DNA of 64,000 nucleotides from Acorus gramineus (taxonomy: Eukaryota; Streptophyta; Magnoliopsida; Acorales; Acoraceae). The notes beneath the pieces were generated by a model. It was not told the origin of the DNA, did not search any database, and saw nothing but the letters and a program-made list of their open reading frames with translations. Location of the stretch: contig CM060857.1 of assembly GCA_030737835.1 (NCBI GenBank), positions 16,689,496 to 16,753,495 of the forward strand. Direction: 5' to 3'. Positions 38,585-50,463 of the stretch are shown here, one piece after another. The stretch's first letter is position 1. Every line of letters starts with the position of its first letter. Made by a program: the position numbers and the translations under genes.

Positions 38585-41100
38585 ATGCACGGTAGAAGAT
38601 CCAATAGGGGAGAGTTAAAACCTTTAGACCCTGAGATTGAGAGAACCTTTCATCAACATAGGCGAGTCCTTAACCATTCATCACTCTTCACAATGGGTGA
38701 ACGTGCCAAAACCCTGAATGAGCTATATGCTCCTGCATCTTCCGATCCACCAACTTGCATAGTGCTGCCGGCCACCACTGCAATCCAATTTGAGATTCGG
38801 CCGGCAACCATCAATATGCTTCCCAAATTCCATGGGTTCGAGAGTGAGCAACCCTATATCCATCTAAACAAATTCTTGACAATTTGTCAAACATTCAAAA
38901 ATCAGAACCTAGATGAGGAAGGTGTCAAATTGAGGTTGTTCCCCATGACTTTGGAAGATCATGCAGCTGCATGGCTGTATTCCCTCTCCACCAATTCAAT
39001 TTCAACATGGGAACAACTCTCTAAAAAATTCATGACAAAATTTTATCCTATGGCAAAAACTGAGAAAATCAAAGATGCCATTAGAACTTTTAGGGGGAGA
39101 GCTGAAGATGAATTTTCTCAAATTTGGGAAAAATTTCATGATTTGTTAATCAAATGCCCACACCATGGGCTTGACAAAGCCCAACTAGTTCACTTTTTCT
39201 ATAAGGGACTACCTCACACACATAGGAACATGATTGAGTCCATGCACAAGGGTAAGTTCATGGATCAGACCCCTGATGAAGCCTATGAGTTCCTTGTAGA
39301 TTTAGCTGAGAATGCCCAGAATTGGAGTAGCTATGACAATGAAGTTGATGATAGAGGATCTAGAAAGTCAGGTATTTATGAAATAAAAGCAGATCCAGAT
39401 CTTAAATATGTCATGACCAACTTAGTGGATGGGGTGAACAAATTGAGCAAGAAGTTCGATACTTTTGCGGTAACAACAAATCGGAACTCACAGAGAGATC
39501 CAAACCCCATAATGAATGTGGAACATGAGCCACACAACATATGTCTCATTTGTGATAGTTCAGAGCATCTAGTGGAGTGTTGCCCTAGTTTGCCCACCAT
39601 CAAGGCTGAGCAGGCAAATTCGATTAATTCATATAATGCCTTCAAAAAGCCCACTCCCAATTCTTTTGGCCCAGTATACCATCCTGATAATAGGTTTCAT
39701 CCAAACTTCTCTTATAGGCAGAATGAACCTATCCAATATCAAGGTGGTCCACCAGGGTATCAAAGAAATTTTTCTAGGCCAAGCCCGTCACAAGCTCCTC
39801 AGTTGAACCAACCTTTGGTTCCACCTCCTCCTCCTTATGTTGCTCCCACTCCTCAACAACCCTCACATCTGGAAGCCATGATGGCTAACATGATGAAGCA
39901 ACAACAAGAATTCATCCATCAGCAGCAGCAAACCAATTTGTCACAAACCCAGACTAATCAAATCCATGCACAAGCAATTGCAAAACTTGAAGTTAGTCTA
40001 AGCCAAATAGCCAGTTCTCTAGTAGATAGGAAGAAGGGTGAATTACCTAGTCAGCCAGTGCCTAATCCTAGTAGGCAACAGAGTCAAGGCCCAATAGGGC
40101 AATATCAGGTTAACTCTAATGAAAACTCATCCCATGAAGTCCAGGCCATTACCACCTTAACATATGGCAGGCGAGTGGACAAAAAGGTCCAACTCCCCAA
40201 GGAAAAAAGTGAAGAAATCGCGGTCCATAAGACTGCTGACCAGGAAGAAGGTCAGGAGACCCAAGAGAAGGGAAATGAAACCCAGGAAATAGCACCAAAG
40301 CCAGTAGATGTCTACAAACCCAAAGCTCCTTATCCTCTTAGATTGCAAGAACCCAAGAAAAGTTCTCATTTTGATGATATCATGGAAGTATTCAAAAATG
40401 TTCAGATCAATATACCTTTCTTAGATGCCATCAAACAGATTCCCTCCTATACAAAATTCCTGAAAGATCTCACCACGGTGAAAAGGAGAACCAGTGTTCC
40501 TAGGCACGCTGTGATGGCTGCACAAGCCTCATCTTTCATTCAACAGCAAATTGCCCCTAAATATAAGGACCCTGGTTGCCCCACAATTGCGATCAAAGTA
40601 GGAGAGACTATCATCCAAAGAGCCCTCCTAGATTTAGGAGCCAGTGTGAATTTGCTACCCTATTCTGTGTACAAGGAGTTAGGTTTGGGGGAGTTAAAAC
40701 CCACAGACATTACCCTTTCATTAGCAGATAGAACTGTGAAATATCCAAAGGGAATTGTGGAGGATGTGATTGTCAAGGTGAAAGAATTCTATTATCCTGT
40801 GGATTTTGTAGTCTTAGAAACTGAACCAGTGAAAAACCCAGGCAGCCATATCCCTGTGATCCTAGGCAGACCATTTTTAGCCACATCAGATGCTGTTATT
40901 AGATGTCGGAATGGTATAATGACTCTAGCCTTCGGAAACATGACTGTCCAACTCAATGTTTTCCATAGTAGTAACCAATCAACTGAAATTGATGATCTTG
41001 AGGAAGTTTGCATGATTGATGATATGATCAACAACTCTTTGGAAGAGTCGAGTTATTCTGACCCATTCAGCAAAGATTTTGATAAAGAAGGTTCAATTAG
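38585..41100 (+). mobile_element. Gag and protease region of the Athila-like fossil
   Basis: The region encodes a retrotransposon gag domain (with AAAWLYSLSTNSISTWEQL and KFMTKFYP), a Cys/His cluster (CLICDSSEHLVECC), a Pro/Gln-rich linker, and a pepsin-like protease part (LLDLGASVNLLP, and ILGRPFL downstream). This order is typical of Athila-group Ty3/gypsy elements. Treated as a fossil; no host role is implied. Confidence 0.85.
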
Positions 41101-41229
41101 GGAAGCAAATGCACTTTTAGATTCCGCTCTATTCATGGATACTAGCAAATGGGCCACTCAGTTTGAATCATTGCCCATTTCTGAATCTTTGCTGGTGTCA
41201 TCTAGTGTCAATTCACCCCAGTTAGAGTT

Positions 41230-41726
41230 TAAGGATCATTTCCATGTACCCTTCATTGACCAAGTCCCTATTTATGGCAAGGCCTACCATTTACCTGTCA
41301 AATTAGAATACAAAGCATATTGGGTAATGAAACGCCTCAATTTTGATCGCGACAAGGCAAAAGAACATAGGAAACTACAACTCGATGAGTTAGAAGAGAT
41401 TAGGAATGATGCATATAACTGTGCCGCAAGGTACAAGGACCGCATGAAGACCATGCATGATAAGATTATCCTTCGTAAGGAATTTTTCCCGGTCAGAAGG
41501 TCCTTTTGTACAATTCTAGACTTCATTTATTTCCTGGAAATTGAAATCTCGCTGGACTGGCCCATACACAGTTGAGAAAGTTCATCCACATGGGGCGATT
41601 GAAATCCATAATGCCAAGGATGGTAGTACTTTCCAAGTCAATGGACATCGTTTGAAACCATATCTTGAGTATCTGAGCCCAGAAGTTGAGGAGACACTTT
41701 TGGAAGATCCTGTGTATCAGGATTGA
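41230..41726 (+). mobile_element. Integrase-tail-like part of the Athila-like fossil
   Basis: The segment resembles the end of Ty3/gypsy integrase, with KLQLDELEEIRNDAY and, later, [13 protein letters not shown] and NGHRLKPY. It is the only pol-derived part I recognise downstream of the protease. Confidence 0.75.
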
Positions 41727-42821
41727 TCACTTTGTACATCTATGAGATTTTTAGGTTTAGGGTTAGGACATTTTCAATTATTCTGCTTTTAATTTGAGTA
41801 CGTATTTGTCATTTCTATGTTTCTATGCGGATTCACTGAGCTATTTTGTCACAGGATAAATTATAAGAATTCACATCAAATAAGGTATGCAGTCTCTACC
41901 TTCTTTATTTATTTCTATTGTCCTTTTCATTTTTCAGCATCACATGCATCATTTTGTAGTTGTCATTCACATTGAGGACAATGTTAGATTTAGGTTTGGG
42001 GGTATAATCAACAAATTTTGATGTGAAATTAAAAAAAAAAAAAAAAAAAAAAGAAATTTTGAGAAAACTTCAATCATTGGGATACCTTTGGCTTGCCAGA
42101 TTAATTTTCACTTTAGTTGTTAATTCTATCATGTGTCTAAAATGTTTTTCACAAATTTCAAGTCTTGGAAAAATTTTCAGCACTTATAGCCACATGTATG
42201 TAGCCTAAATGGAAAAGTGAAATTTAAGGGAGAGAACTGGATGAATCATTAGCGGAGACTTAACCTAGGAGAGATTTGAGCCATTCTATTCTTGTTTTTT
42301 TTACATAATTCTGAGTTACAAGTTAACTCAAATTTTTTTTTTTCGCTTAAATGTCGTTTGCTTGATTTCTTTATTCTTGTTTTGATCACTCACTCATGAA
42401 CACCAAAAAAATTGGATTACTACACTAGAAACTCCTCTGAAATCTTTTCAAGGCAATAAATAACCATGTGAAACTTAGGAAATGATTTAGGCCATCTTTG
42501 TTAACCCATCTATCATGTTCAACTAACCTATTCTTACACTTACTAGTCAGTCAAACCCCTTGAGCCATATAAGCCTTTCTTTGTTCAACCTTTTTTTTTC
42601 AACCTACACTCCACTCAATGAGTGTAACCTTAAATTTTGCTTTGGGAATGAGAAAGAAAAAGAAAAAGAAAGATCAATCAATTACTATGAAATTTCATGG
42701 AAGGGTTATTATCAGAAAAGAAAAAAAAGAAAAAAAAAAAGAAATATCATGAAATTACTATGAAATTTCACTATTAAATTAACAAAAAAAAAAAAAAAAA
42801 AAAATATCAAAAATTACCAAA

Positions 42822-42858
<37 letters not shown>

Positions 42859-43385
42859 AAAAATGCAAAAAAAAGTCAAAGCATTCTCTCAAAATCAATA
42901 ACAGTTATATAACATAACCCTATTATCAATACAACCTAGAGAATCCTAACAACCTATTGAAAATGTGGTGGATATAAAATGAAGAGAATACATGGTTAGG
43001 ACTTACGGTGTGATGAGATGATGAGTTGTTTATGAGATATTCCGTTCCTGAGATTATTTTTTTTTTTTATTTTTCTATGATATAGTCCGTTTCTATGATA
43101 ATTTTATATGTTTGAATTTTGAATTTTGATTATGATTAACATAAGAGAAGAGAGCCATAAGCTCACTGATGAGTGTAATATGTGTTGAGTGTAATTTCCA
43201 GTTTGTTTGAAAAGTCAAGGCGAAATCATCAGTTAAGGTAATCAAAATTAAGAAGAAAAAGGAAAAGTTGTTTTACATCTGTACACACACACACATCACA
43301 CACTATGAGACTTGATTATGAGTGAAAACTTCTGTATAGTGTATAGAGTCTTTTATTAGTATAGATTTTTATAAAGCATTGTCAG

Positions 43386-43454
<69 letters not shown>

Positions 43455-43632
43455 AGAATTTTGTGGGGATATTCGCTGCAAACCCTCACGAGACATAACT
43501 CGTCCACTAGGGTGACCTAGGGGTTTAAAGGCTTGTTGCACATGCTAAGTGTAACCGCGATTCCTGCGATAGTGAGTTAGGATTTTTTTTTTTTTTGCTC
43601 GAGGACTAGCAAAAATGCGGTTTGGGGGTATT
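41727..43632. other. 3' untranslated part of the LTR fossil with long A-runs
   Basis: This part between the last pol-like segment and the 3' LTR is non-coding. It has several A-runs of 20-35 nt and one uninterrupted A67 at 43386-43452. A G-rich polypurine-like stretch (gcggtttgggggta) directly precedes the 3' LTR. No envelope-like frame is recognisable. Confidence 0.65.
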
Positions 43633-44186
43633 TGTTAGATATTCAAAAGAACATATTTTTATATGCTTTTAAGAGTTGTTTTATAATATTTCCCTATGTA
43701 TTTATTAATATATACATGCATATTAGGAAAGTTATAATTCTTTATATTCAAAGCATATTTAATATTTATTCAAAATTTATATTATTTAATATATTAATAT
43801 TATATTTTTATATTTTCATATAGATATTTTTCAATTAATTCAGAAAAATTTGGCAGGCAGTAAATTTTTTTGGCAATTTTAAAATTGGAGAATTATAAAA
43901 AATTCAAAAAAAATCTCTAAAAAATATAATCAAAACAATCAAAAATTAAAATCTTCAATCAACAAATCTTCAAAATCTCTAACAAAGATTGCTAATCTAT
44001 TTCCAATTTATATCTTAAATCTTTTTTAACACAAGCAGCAACATATTATGCAAATCAGCATTTACAACTAAACAAAACCTTCAAAAACCACTAAAAAGGG
44101 AAAAAGGGGGGGGGAGAAAGGGGCAAGGGGGAGAGAAAGAAGAGAAGCCTGCATTCAGCAAATTTCAGTTCTTTTTATTCTTTTTT

Positions 44187-44224
<38 letters not shown>

Positions 44225-44858
44225 TTTTTTTTTTAGTATTTCAGACTTTAGTATTAGTTTTCAATATTATTATTTTATATTTTAATTTTTATTTTTATTC
44301 TAGGCATTCATCAACTTAGGTTTCATAGAGAATCCCAGGAGGAGAGAGATCCACATTGATTAGAGGATTGAGTGATTAATTATTTTCTTTTTGCATTTTT
44401 CTTTTGTATATTGTTTTTTTATATTTTTTCTTTTCTTCATATTTATTTTCTTTTGATTATTTTTTCTTTTATTATGGGATACGTTCTATCTAGATGGGAT
44501 ACGGTTTTTAAAAATAGTTTTTTATTTTTAAATTTGAAAAAAGCTGTTTTCTTTTTTAATATTCTGTTTTCAAATATTGCAATTTTAATAATGGATTTTC
44601 AATTCGTGGGGTGGATTTTTTTTCCTTTTTTTTTTTTTTTTTAATTTTTAATTTTTTTTTTCAAAAATCAAATAGTTTTTTTTAATCTTTTTTTAAAAAT
44701 TTTTGCCATTTTTTATATTGATTTTTATTTTTCATTATTTTTTTTTTTCATTCTCCTTTTATTGGATTCGACTCTAGGCTACCACTTTCTACCTAGGTTG
44801 TTTTTTTTTTTTTTTGTTGGACGAGATTTTTGACCAACAACAATCAAAGCCACCAACA
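43633..44858 (+). repeat. 3' LTR of the Athila-like fossil, T-tract rich
   Basis: It starts like the 5' LTR and is close to it for about 100 bp. It then becomes much richer in T-runs than the 5' LTR, while landmark words such as 'gatgggatacggt', 'ttcgtggggtggatt' and 'ctaccactttctacctaggt' remain in order. It ends caatcaaagccaccaaca. Confidence 0.8.
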
Positions 44859-45260
44859 ACTGGTGTGGACATGGGTGCTGCGGTTTTCGTGCTGCTACGC
44901 ACGCGCGCTAGCACACATAGCTCGGGCTAGAGGGCATCTTTCGGGCTAGCCGCGGGGGAGGGGGGCCGCGGCGTGGGTGTGAACTGGTGGTGGGACATCT
45001 GGATGGTGGGATCTCATCTGCTGTCTAGATTCCCTGGTGCGGTCTAGATTCCCGATTCCCTAGATTCCAAGCTCCCGTTATCCCGGAGGAGGGTGCCATA
45101 TTAGGAGGGGTGGACACTAGTAACGGGTGTGTGGGTGATCCCTGCAGGTCGAGCGGCGAGAGGAGAGGAGGAGACCGAGCTTGGAGGAGAGGAGGAGTGC
45201 AGGAGGAGGGGAGAGGTTGCCGGCGGGTGGTTTGGGGTTTTCTCTCTGACAAAGCTCTGA
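44859..45260 (+). mobile_element. GC-rich block, probable continuation of the LINE fragment
   Basis: The sequence right after the 3' LTR is GC-rich, unlike its surroundings. One frame has NWWWDIWMVGSHLLSRFPGA, which resembles the 'WWDxW..G..PL..RFP' segment that follows the reverse transcriptase region in plant L1-like ORFs. Position and similarity suggest the other side of the LINE copy split by the LTR element. The match is short and the frame is broken. Confidence 0.4.
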
Positions 45261-47065
45261 TCGGACATGATGATCATGATCTCTACAACAACAATGGTAT
45301 AATTCTCTCTTTTCTCTCTCATAAAAAAAAAAAATATATTACTCAAAAAATATATTTACACCAAAAAAAGAAAAAAAAAAAAAAAAAAGAAAACAAAAAA
45401 AATATTTTCTGATGGTGTTGCCATGATAGATTGGTGTTTGAATATCATTTACTCATTTAATTTGCTTAATCTAACTATGTGTTTGTTTGGAGTTATTGTC
45501 AATCATCTTGTTGCTCATTTTTCATCTTGTCATTATTTTTATTTTTGCACAGATTTGAAATTTAATGTCCTTGAAAACAGATGCATAATTCATGCAGCAA
45601 TTCATATTTCGGTTGGAGCATTCATGCAGCAAGCAGTTCAATATGCAATAAGTTCTACAAAGTAGACTGGTTGACTGGTAGTGATTGACTTGACTGGTAA
45701 CGGGGCCTGGTGGTTTAGCAGCAGGCTAATGGTCTAGGAGGAAGGACCCATACAAGGATAGACCCACGCTCCCCCGTCCCCTTTTCGTTTAGTCGTCCTC
45801 TCCTCCTGATGATCCCCTCTCCTCTCCACCACCACCTCTCCCACCACCACCACCACCACCACCACCACCACCACCACACACACGCCAACCAAATGCCAAA
45901 CCGAGAACATCGGCCTGACCTCCTCTATCTAGTTTTCTCTATCTAGGGGGAATTTCCTTGGGGGGGGGTTCTAATCTTTTTTCTTTCATTTTTTTTTTTT
46001 TTCTTTCCAAATCTTTCTCGGATTATTTACTTCTGTTTGCCTACCACTACGGATTACCCAACTGCACTATTTCACCCCTTTTTCCCTCGTCCCTAGGCTT
46101 TTTCTAGCATTCTTTAATGTTAGCTACCGTTCTCATGAGTTGCCTTCAATGAATGTGAGCATGTTTCAATGTTCCTTTTATGAAAGAAATGAATAAATCA
46201 TGAATTCTTTATCATTTTGTTTTTTTCTTATATATAATGTAACACATATATATGAATGAATTATATATTCTAGTAATGACTTATTCTTGTGCCAGTCATT
46301 CATCAGTTCCAAGCTTCTTGTTGTCTTTAAAAGTGTGCCAACAAATTGGTTGTTGCTAATTGATTGCTTGAATGATGTCCCACTTCCACACTCCTTCCTT
46401 ACAACCTCACATATCTGAATACAACATCCACATTACAGCATTCAAGCTTACATCAATCAAATGTTATCAATCACCCACACCACCAAGGGAGTTTAACATA
46501 AATAAAGACACACAAAAGGGACACAACATTACAGACACACAGTCTTGTTTACAACTACCTCTCTTAAAAATCAAAATAAAATAAATAAAATTTTAAAATT
46601 AAAAATAAAAAATAAATATATGCTATTTATGATTGTGAACAAATTTTTTCCGCAAAATTTAAAAATTTATATACAGCACTCTATATACACATACAGCACT
46701 CATAAACGCATCCCCAAATAACAACAAACAAACAAACAACAACAAAAATTTCTTCTCCAACCAAAATTCTTCTCAATTCATTCTTCTGTAATTCAATTGT
46801 AGATCAACATCATCAACATAAGATCAACAAAATATCTGAACAAAAACAAAAGAGGAAAAAAAAAAGCTGAACCTAAAACTCTGATTGAAGATCAATCAAT
46901 GGAGAGAAAGATCAAGTCAGTTTGTTTTAGTCAGTTTGTTTTCATTGCTCCGTGGAATTTTCTCCTAATCCGTCATATTTTCTTGTAATCATCTTGTTTT
47001 ATCAATCCCTTGTCTAAATACCCCTGCACAGACATAATCACACATCCACAACAATTCCTACACAA

Positions 47066-47104
<39 letters not shown>

Positions 47105-47300
47105 AACCTTCCAACTCCAGTTCTCTTCTTCCATTCTTAGTCTTATAGGAGCCAGTAGGATTATAGTAGGTCCAGTCCTTGATCTCGCTCTCTCTGTCTC
47201 TATGATCCTCTTCTCACTCTTCTTTTTCTCCTTCTTTACTTCTTTAACATTCACACATTCAAACACATTCATTTTTTGATCAAGATGCAGATTATTGGGA
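45261..47300. other. Intergenic interval with microsatellites
   Basis: It contains a (CAC)n tract near 45845-45878, a (GA)n tract near 47069-47102, and A-rich runs. An open frame on the minus strand (46973-47272) spans the GA tract but has no recognisable sequence, and I cannot support it as a gene. The segment 46700-46960 resembles a plant untranslated leader or intron on the minus strand, so part of an unrecognised gene here is possible. Confidence 0.45.
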
Positions 47301-47305
47301 TCAGG

Positions 47306-47506
47306 TTATGGTTGATTGGGTTGGTGTTGATGGCCGAGGCCTTGACCGCCGAGGCCGAGATGGCCGAGCGATAACAGCCCGAGCGATATAAGGGGGTACC
47401 CGTACCCCGGGTACCTCCTTCCCCTTCTGGAGCTGGAGAAGTTGGAGGCGGCTCTCGCTATCTTCGGTTTCTTGGCGGCCTTCTCGGGTGCGTTGGCCAT
47501 CGCCAT
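47306..47506 (-). CDS. Possible small gene, 66 aa, unrecognised
   Basis: The frame begins MAMANAPEKAAKKPKIARAA and continues with a Ser/Arg-rich then Gly/Leu-rich sequence. Codon third positions are strongly G/C, unlike the AT-rich surroundings. Upstream on the minus strand lie about 250 bp of leader-like DNA with a CT-rich tract (47703-47749), then a spacer shared with the plus-strand exosome gene. The plus strand of the same DNA also has a good-looking frame with a hydrophobic stretch ending at about 47520, so the coding strand is uncertain. No family is recognised. Confidence 0.3.
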   Translation of the reverse strand: MAMANAPEKAAKKPKIARAASNFSSSRRGRRYPGYGYPLISLGLLSLGHLGLGGQGLGHQHQPNQP

Positions 47507-47702
47507 CGTGCACAAAATATAAAAAAACCCTAAAAATAATTAAAATAACTAAAATGATCGCGATTAGAGCGATATTGAAACAACAACAACAACAACAACA
47601 ACAAACAAAAACAAAGCAATCAAATGAATCCGATGAAAACGACAAAACCGACAAAGAAAAAGAAACCAAAACCTTTTCAATTCTGACCTTTCAGAGTTCA
47701 AA

Positions 47703-47716
47703 GAGAGAGAGAGGAG

Positions 47717-47749
<33 letters not shown>
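47703..47749. repeat. (GA)n microsatellite
   Basis: An interrupted GA tract, which would be a CT-rich leader for a minus-strand transcript. Plant 5' leaders often carry such tracts. Confidence 0.85.
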
Positions 47750-47751
<2 letters not shown>

Positions 47752-47860
47752 TGGGGTTGACTAATGGGTTAATGGGCCGGACCCCATTAGGCACCCAATA
47801 AAATGACGAATGGATAAAATAATAAATTATAAATTGCCGTCTTGGTCTTAAAAAGGGGGC
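47750..47860. promoter_or_regulatory. Candidate bidirectional promoter with a site II motif
   Basis: The 110-bp spacer between the minus-strand leader and the first exosome-gene exon contains TGGGCC (47773-47778) and, toward the exosome gene, an AT-rich 'ataaattataaatt' stretch (47820-47834). A compact shared promoter is plausible if the minus-strand gene is real. Confidence 0.35.
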
Positions 47861-47887
47861 AACTTTACAGCACAAACAACCAGAAGA

Positions 47888-50463
47888 GAAGCAAGCGGCA
47901 ACGGCGGCGGCGACGCGACGACGTACTCGCCACTCGAAGAAGCAGACGAAGAACCGATACTCAAGGATGGTCGATGGTCCCGCTCTCCGGGTCGGGGATT
48001 CCAGCAATGCAGACTCTCGCTCTCTCTCTCTCTCGTCTCGTGTGTGTTGTTCGTGAAGTTGCTTGTGTTGGTGTTCTTGTTTTGTCTGTTTTGGTTTTCT
48101 CATTTTCACGCTTTGTGGGTCTTTGATCGTTGTAGTTTCATTTGTGGATTCTATGTAGTTGCATTGCAAGTTCTGTGGGTTTATTTTTTTGTTCTTGTTG
48201 CTGTTGCTGCTGTTTTGAGGCTTTTGTTTGGGTTGCTGATACACTCAGTCTACTCATTAGTCCTAACAATCCTTACCCTTTCTATTACCAATATATATAC
48301 ATATATAAAACATAACTTATGATATATGAATGATTTGTACTTCATTTTGTGAAGGTTTGTCATTCATTTGAGTATATAAATGTATAAGAAATAAAAAGAA
48401 AATGTATTGAATGACTAAAAGTGACCGCATGTGAAACTTTTCCTAACTTTAAAGATGTAATATATTCTTCTTGTTAATTGCAAACTTGTCTTTGCTTAGC
48501 TCAGAATTGTAACTCAGTATATCCAAGAAACAAAATTTGACCACTCAAGTGACATCTATGTATTTATGGCATAGTAGAACTTAAAATATAAACTATTGAG
48601 TGCCTTTCTTAATTGAATGTTTCCGTCGAATGTAAAAATTTCTGGTATACTACCCCATTTTGGCCTGCTTCTTATTTACCGGGCCCTCACAGCTGCACTT
48701 GTGATTTATGCATATTTATTGACCCTTTAAGTCATTTATGTTTTTTGCACGGCTTTGACATTTGATAGTTTGATTTATTTCATTTTATTTTCAGTGAAAT
48801 TTTGAAAATGTTCTTTGTTAACCTTAAATTGTCAGGAAGATCCATATGTGAGAACATACTTTCTAAGCACTGTTTCTGTGGGTGACTTGCAGTTTTGCGG
48901 ACGGGGGCGACTAGTGCTGCATCAGGATCTGCCTATGCAGAGTTTGGAAATACGAAGGTCATTGTCTCTGTGTGAGTATTATTATCATCTGAAAATGTGC
49001 TCTTTCCCTTGGTTTATACTGTCTTTCTGTGCTTTGGAATCTTTTTTGTATGAGAAGTGGGTAGAAAAAACTCTTCTATTACACACAACAAAATTGCATG
49101 ATGCACACATGTTTTTTTTTCTTCTGTACATAAAATGAGTGCCTGGTAATGTGGTTCTTTTTTTTCTTAACTGTATCCTGTAATTAATGGTGTTCCAATT
49201 TTTATTGCTCAGATTTGGTCCTAGGGAGAGTAAGAAAGCTATGATGTATAGTGATATAGGCCGACTGAACTGTAATATAAGCTACACAACATTCTCCACT
49301 TCAATACGTGGGCAGGTACATGATCTTACTTCATGCTCAATAAATTTGTGGTATCCAATACTCTATTCAATTGTAGGTTAGTCCTTGTGCAATGAAGGTA
49401 CTTATCTTTTTCAGGGATCAGACAACAAAGAGTTTTCAGCAATGCTTCATAAGGCTTTGGAAGGTTCCATAATATTGGAGAGTTTCCCAAAGACAACCGT
49501 AGATGTATTTGCATTGGTGTTGGAATCTGGTGGCAGTAAGTTCAGCATTCCCTCAATCTATTAATACAACTTTCATACATGTGCCACAAACTCTCTTTTT
49601 TTGTGTTGCAGGCGATCTTCCTGTTATCATATCTTGTGCGAGTCTTGCTCTGGCTGATGCTGGGATCATGATGTATGACATTGTTTCCTCAGTGTCTGTG
49701 GTATGCATGCGCACTATCTTCGCCTTATTTACCTCCACTGGTATTAATGGTTCTATTATCTCAGTACATGGAACGGCGTCTTGTTAAGTGTTGGGTTTAG
49801 AATTTAGTTACTTCTCTCGCCTTTGGTCGCCTCGCTTCCGGTTCACAAATCCCCTACTTTTGGTGATCCAGATTTTCTTACAATAGATGTGCTTCACTTA
49901 AATACTCTCACTTTGTCTGCTGTGGACACACATGAAACACTTAGGCCAGTTGTTCCATTGCTAAATTGTTCAATCCAGGCATAGAGAAAGCCTGTTCCAT
50001 TGTTCAAATCAAGTTTGCCACCTCAGTTCAGACATATGATTGATTGCATTTTTATTCATCAGTTCTTGTGTTTTCTTGTGCATGGGTTTCATATTCTAAA
50101 CAATAATTCCATTTGATTTTGTATACTTGATCCTAGACTTGTATTGGGAAGAACCTCATCATTGACCCCACATCAGAAGAGGAGGATCACCAAGATGCGA
50201 GCTTCCTGATTTCATGCATGCCCTCCCGTAACGAGGTCACCCAGCTAACTCTCACAGGAGAGTGGACGACTGCGAAAGTTCATGAGGTATAAACTCTATA
50301 CTATACACAAACGTGTATCGCCACATAAAATTTGTCAAGTAAAAACGCATACAATGTTTATCTCATCCATGGACAGGCAATGGAGCTATGCATTGACGCC
50401 TGCTCAAAGCTTGGAGATATCATGAGGTCCTGTCTTAAAGAGGCTGCTTCTACACTGCAATAA
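47888..50463 (+). CDS. RRP41L: Exosome subunit RRP41-like/MTR3-like (RNase PH fold)
   Basis: Seven exons: about 47888-48041, 48893-48971, 49213-49315, 49415-49535, 49612-49700, 50137-50286, 50377-50463. Exons 2-7 encode FLRTGATSAASGSAYAEFGN, FGPRESKKAMMYSDIGRLNC, LHKALEGSIILESFPKTTVD, LPVIISCASLALADAGIMMY and a tail ending LKEAASTLQ, matching plant RRP41L (At4g27490) throughout. The product belongs to the hexameric RNase PH-like ring of the RNA exosome, which processes and degrades RNA 3' ends in nucleus and cytosol. About 260 residues fits the family. Exon 1 is odd: homology begins EASGNGGGDATTYSPLEEAD, but no in-frame AUG precedes it before a stop at 47849, the usual RPDGRGF motif reads SRSPGRGF, and a CT repeat adds residues before the donor. 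The start codon is therefore unresolved. Confidence 0.85.

Larger units (their letters stand above)
36618..44858 (+). mobile_element. Athila-like Ty3/gypsy LTR retroelement fossil (8.2 kb)
   Basis: Two related LTRs (36618-37829, 43633-44858) both start TGTTAGATATTC and end in CAACA. The flanks are ACCGG and ACTGG, a 5-bp target duplication with one change. A tRNA-Asp type primer site follows the 5' LTR and a purine-rich tract precedes the 3' LTR. The interior shows gag and protease parts and an integrase-tail-like part. No reverse transcriptase or RNase H part is recognisable, so the copy is broken and looks like a non-autonomous derivative. The LTRs differ strongly, partly through low-complexity tracts, so it is not recent, but age cannot be read reliably from them. 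It sits inside a LINE fragment. Confidence 0.88.

Noticed and set aside
45690-45760. tRNA-like words 'ggtggtttagcagc' considered as a tRNA gene
   Set aside because: No B box at the right distance and no cloverleaf.
46973-47272. 99-codon minus-strand frame, with a possible intron across the CT tract
   Set aside because: The end GYLDKGLIKQDDYKKI looks protein-like, but the candidate splice gives no recognisable product and much of the frame is microsatellite.
47564-48244. 226-codon minus-strand frame over the exosome gene 5' end
   Set aside because: It runs through microsatellites and opposite a homologous exon; low-complexity artefact.
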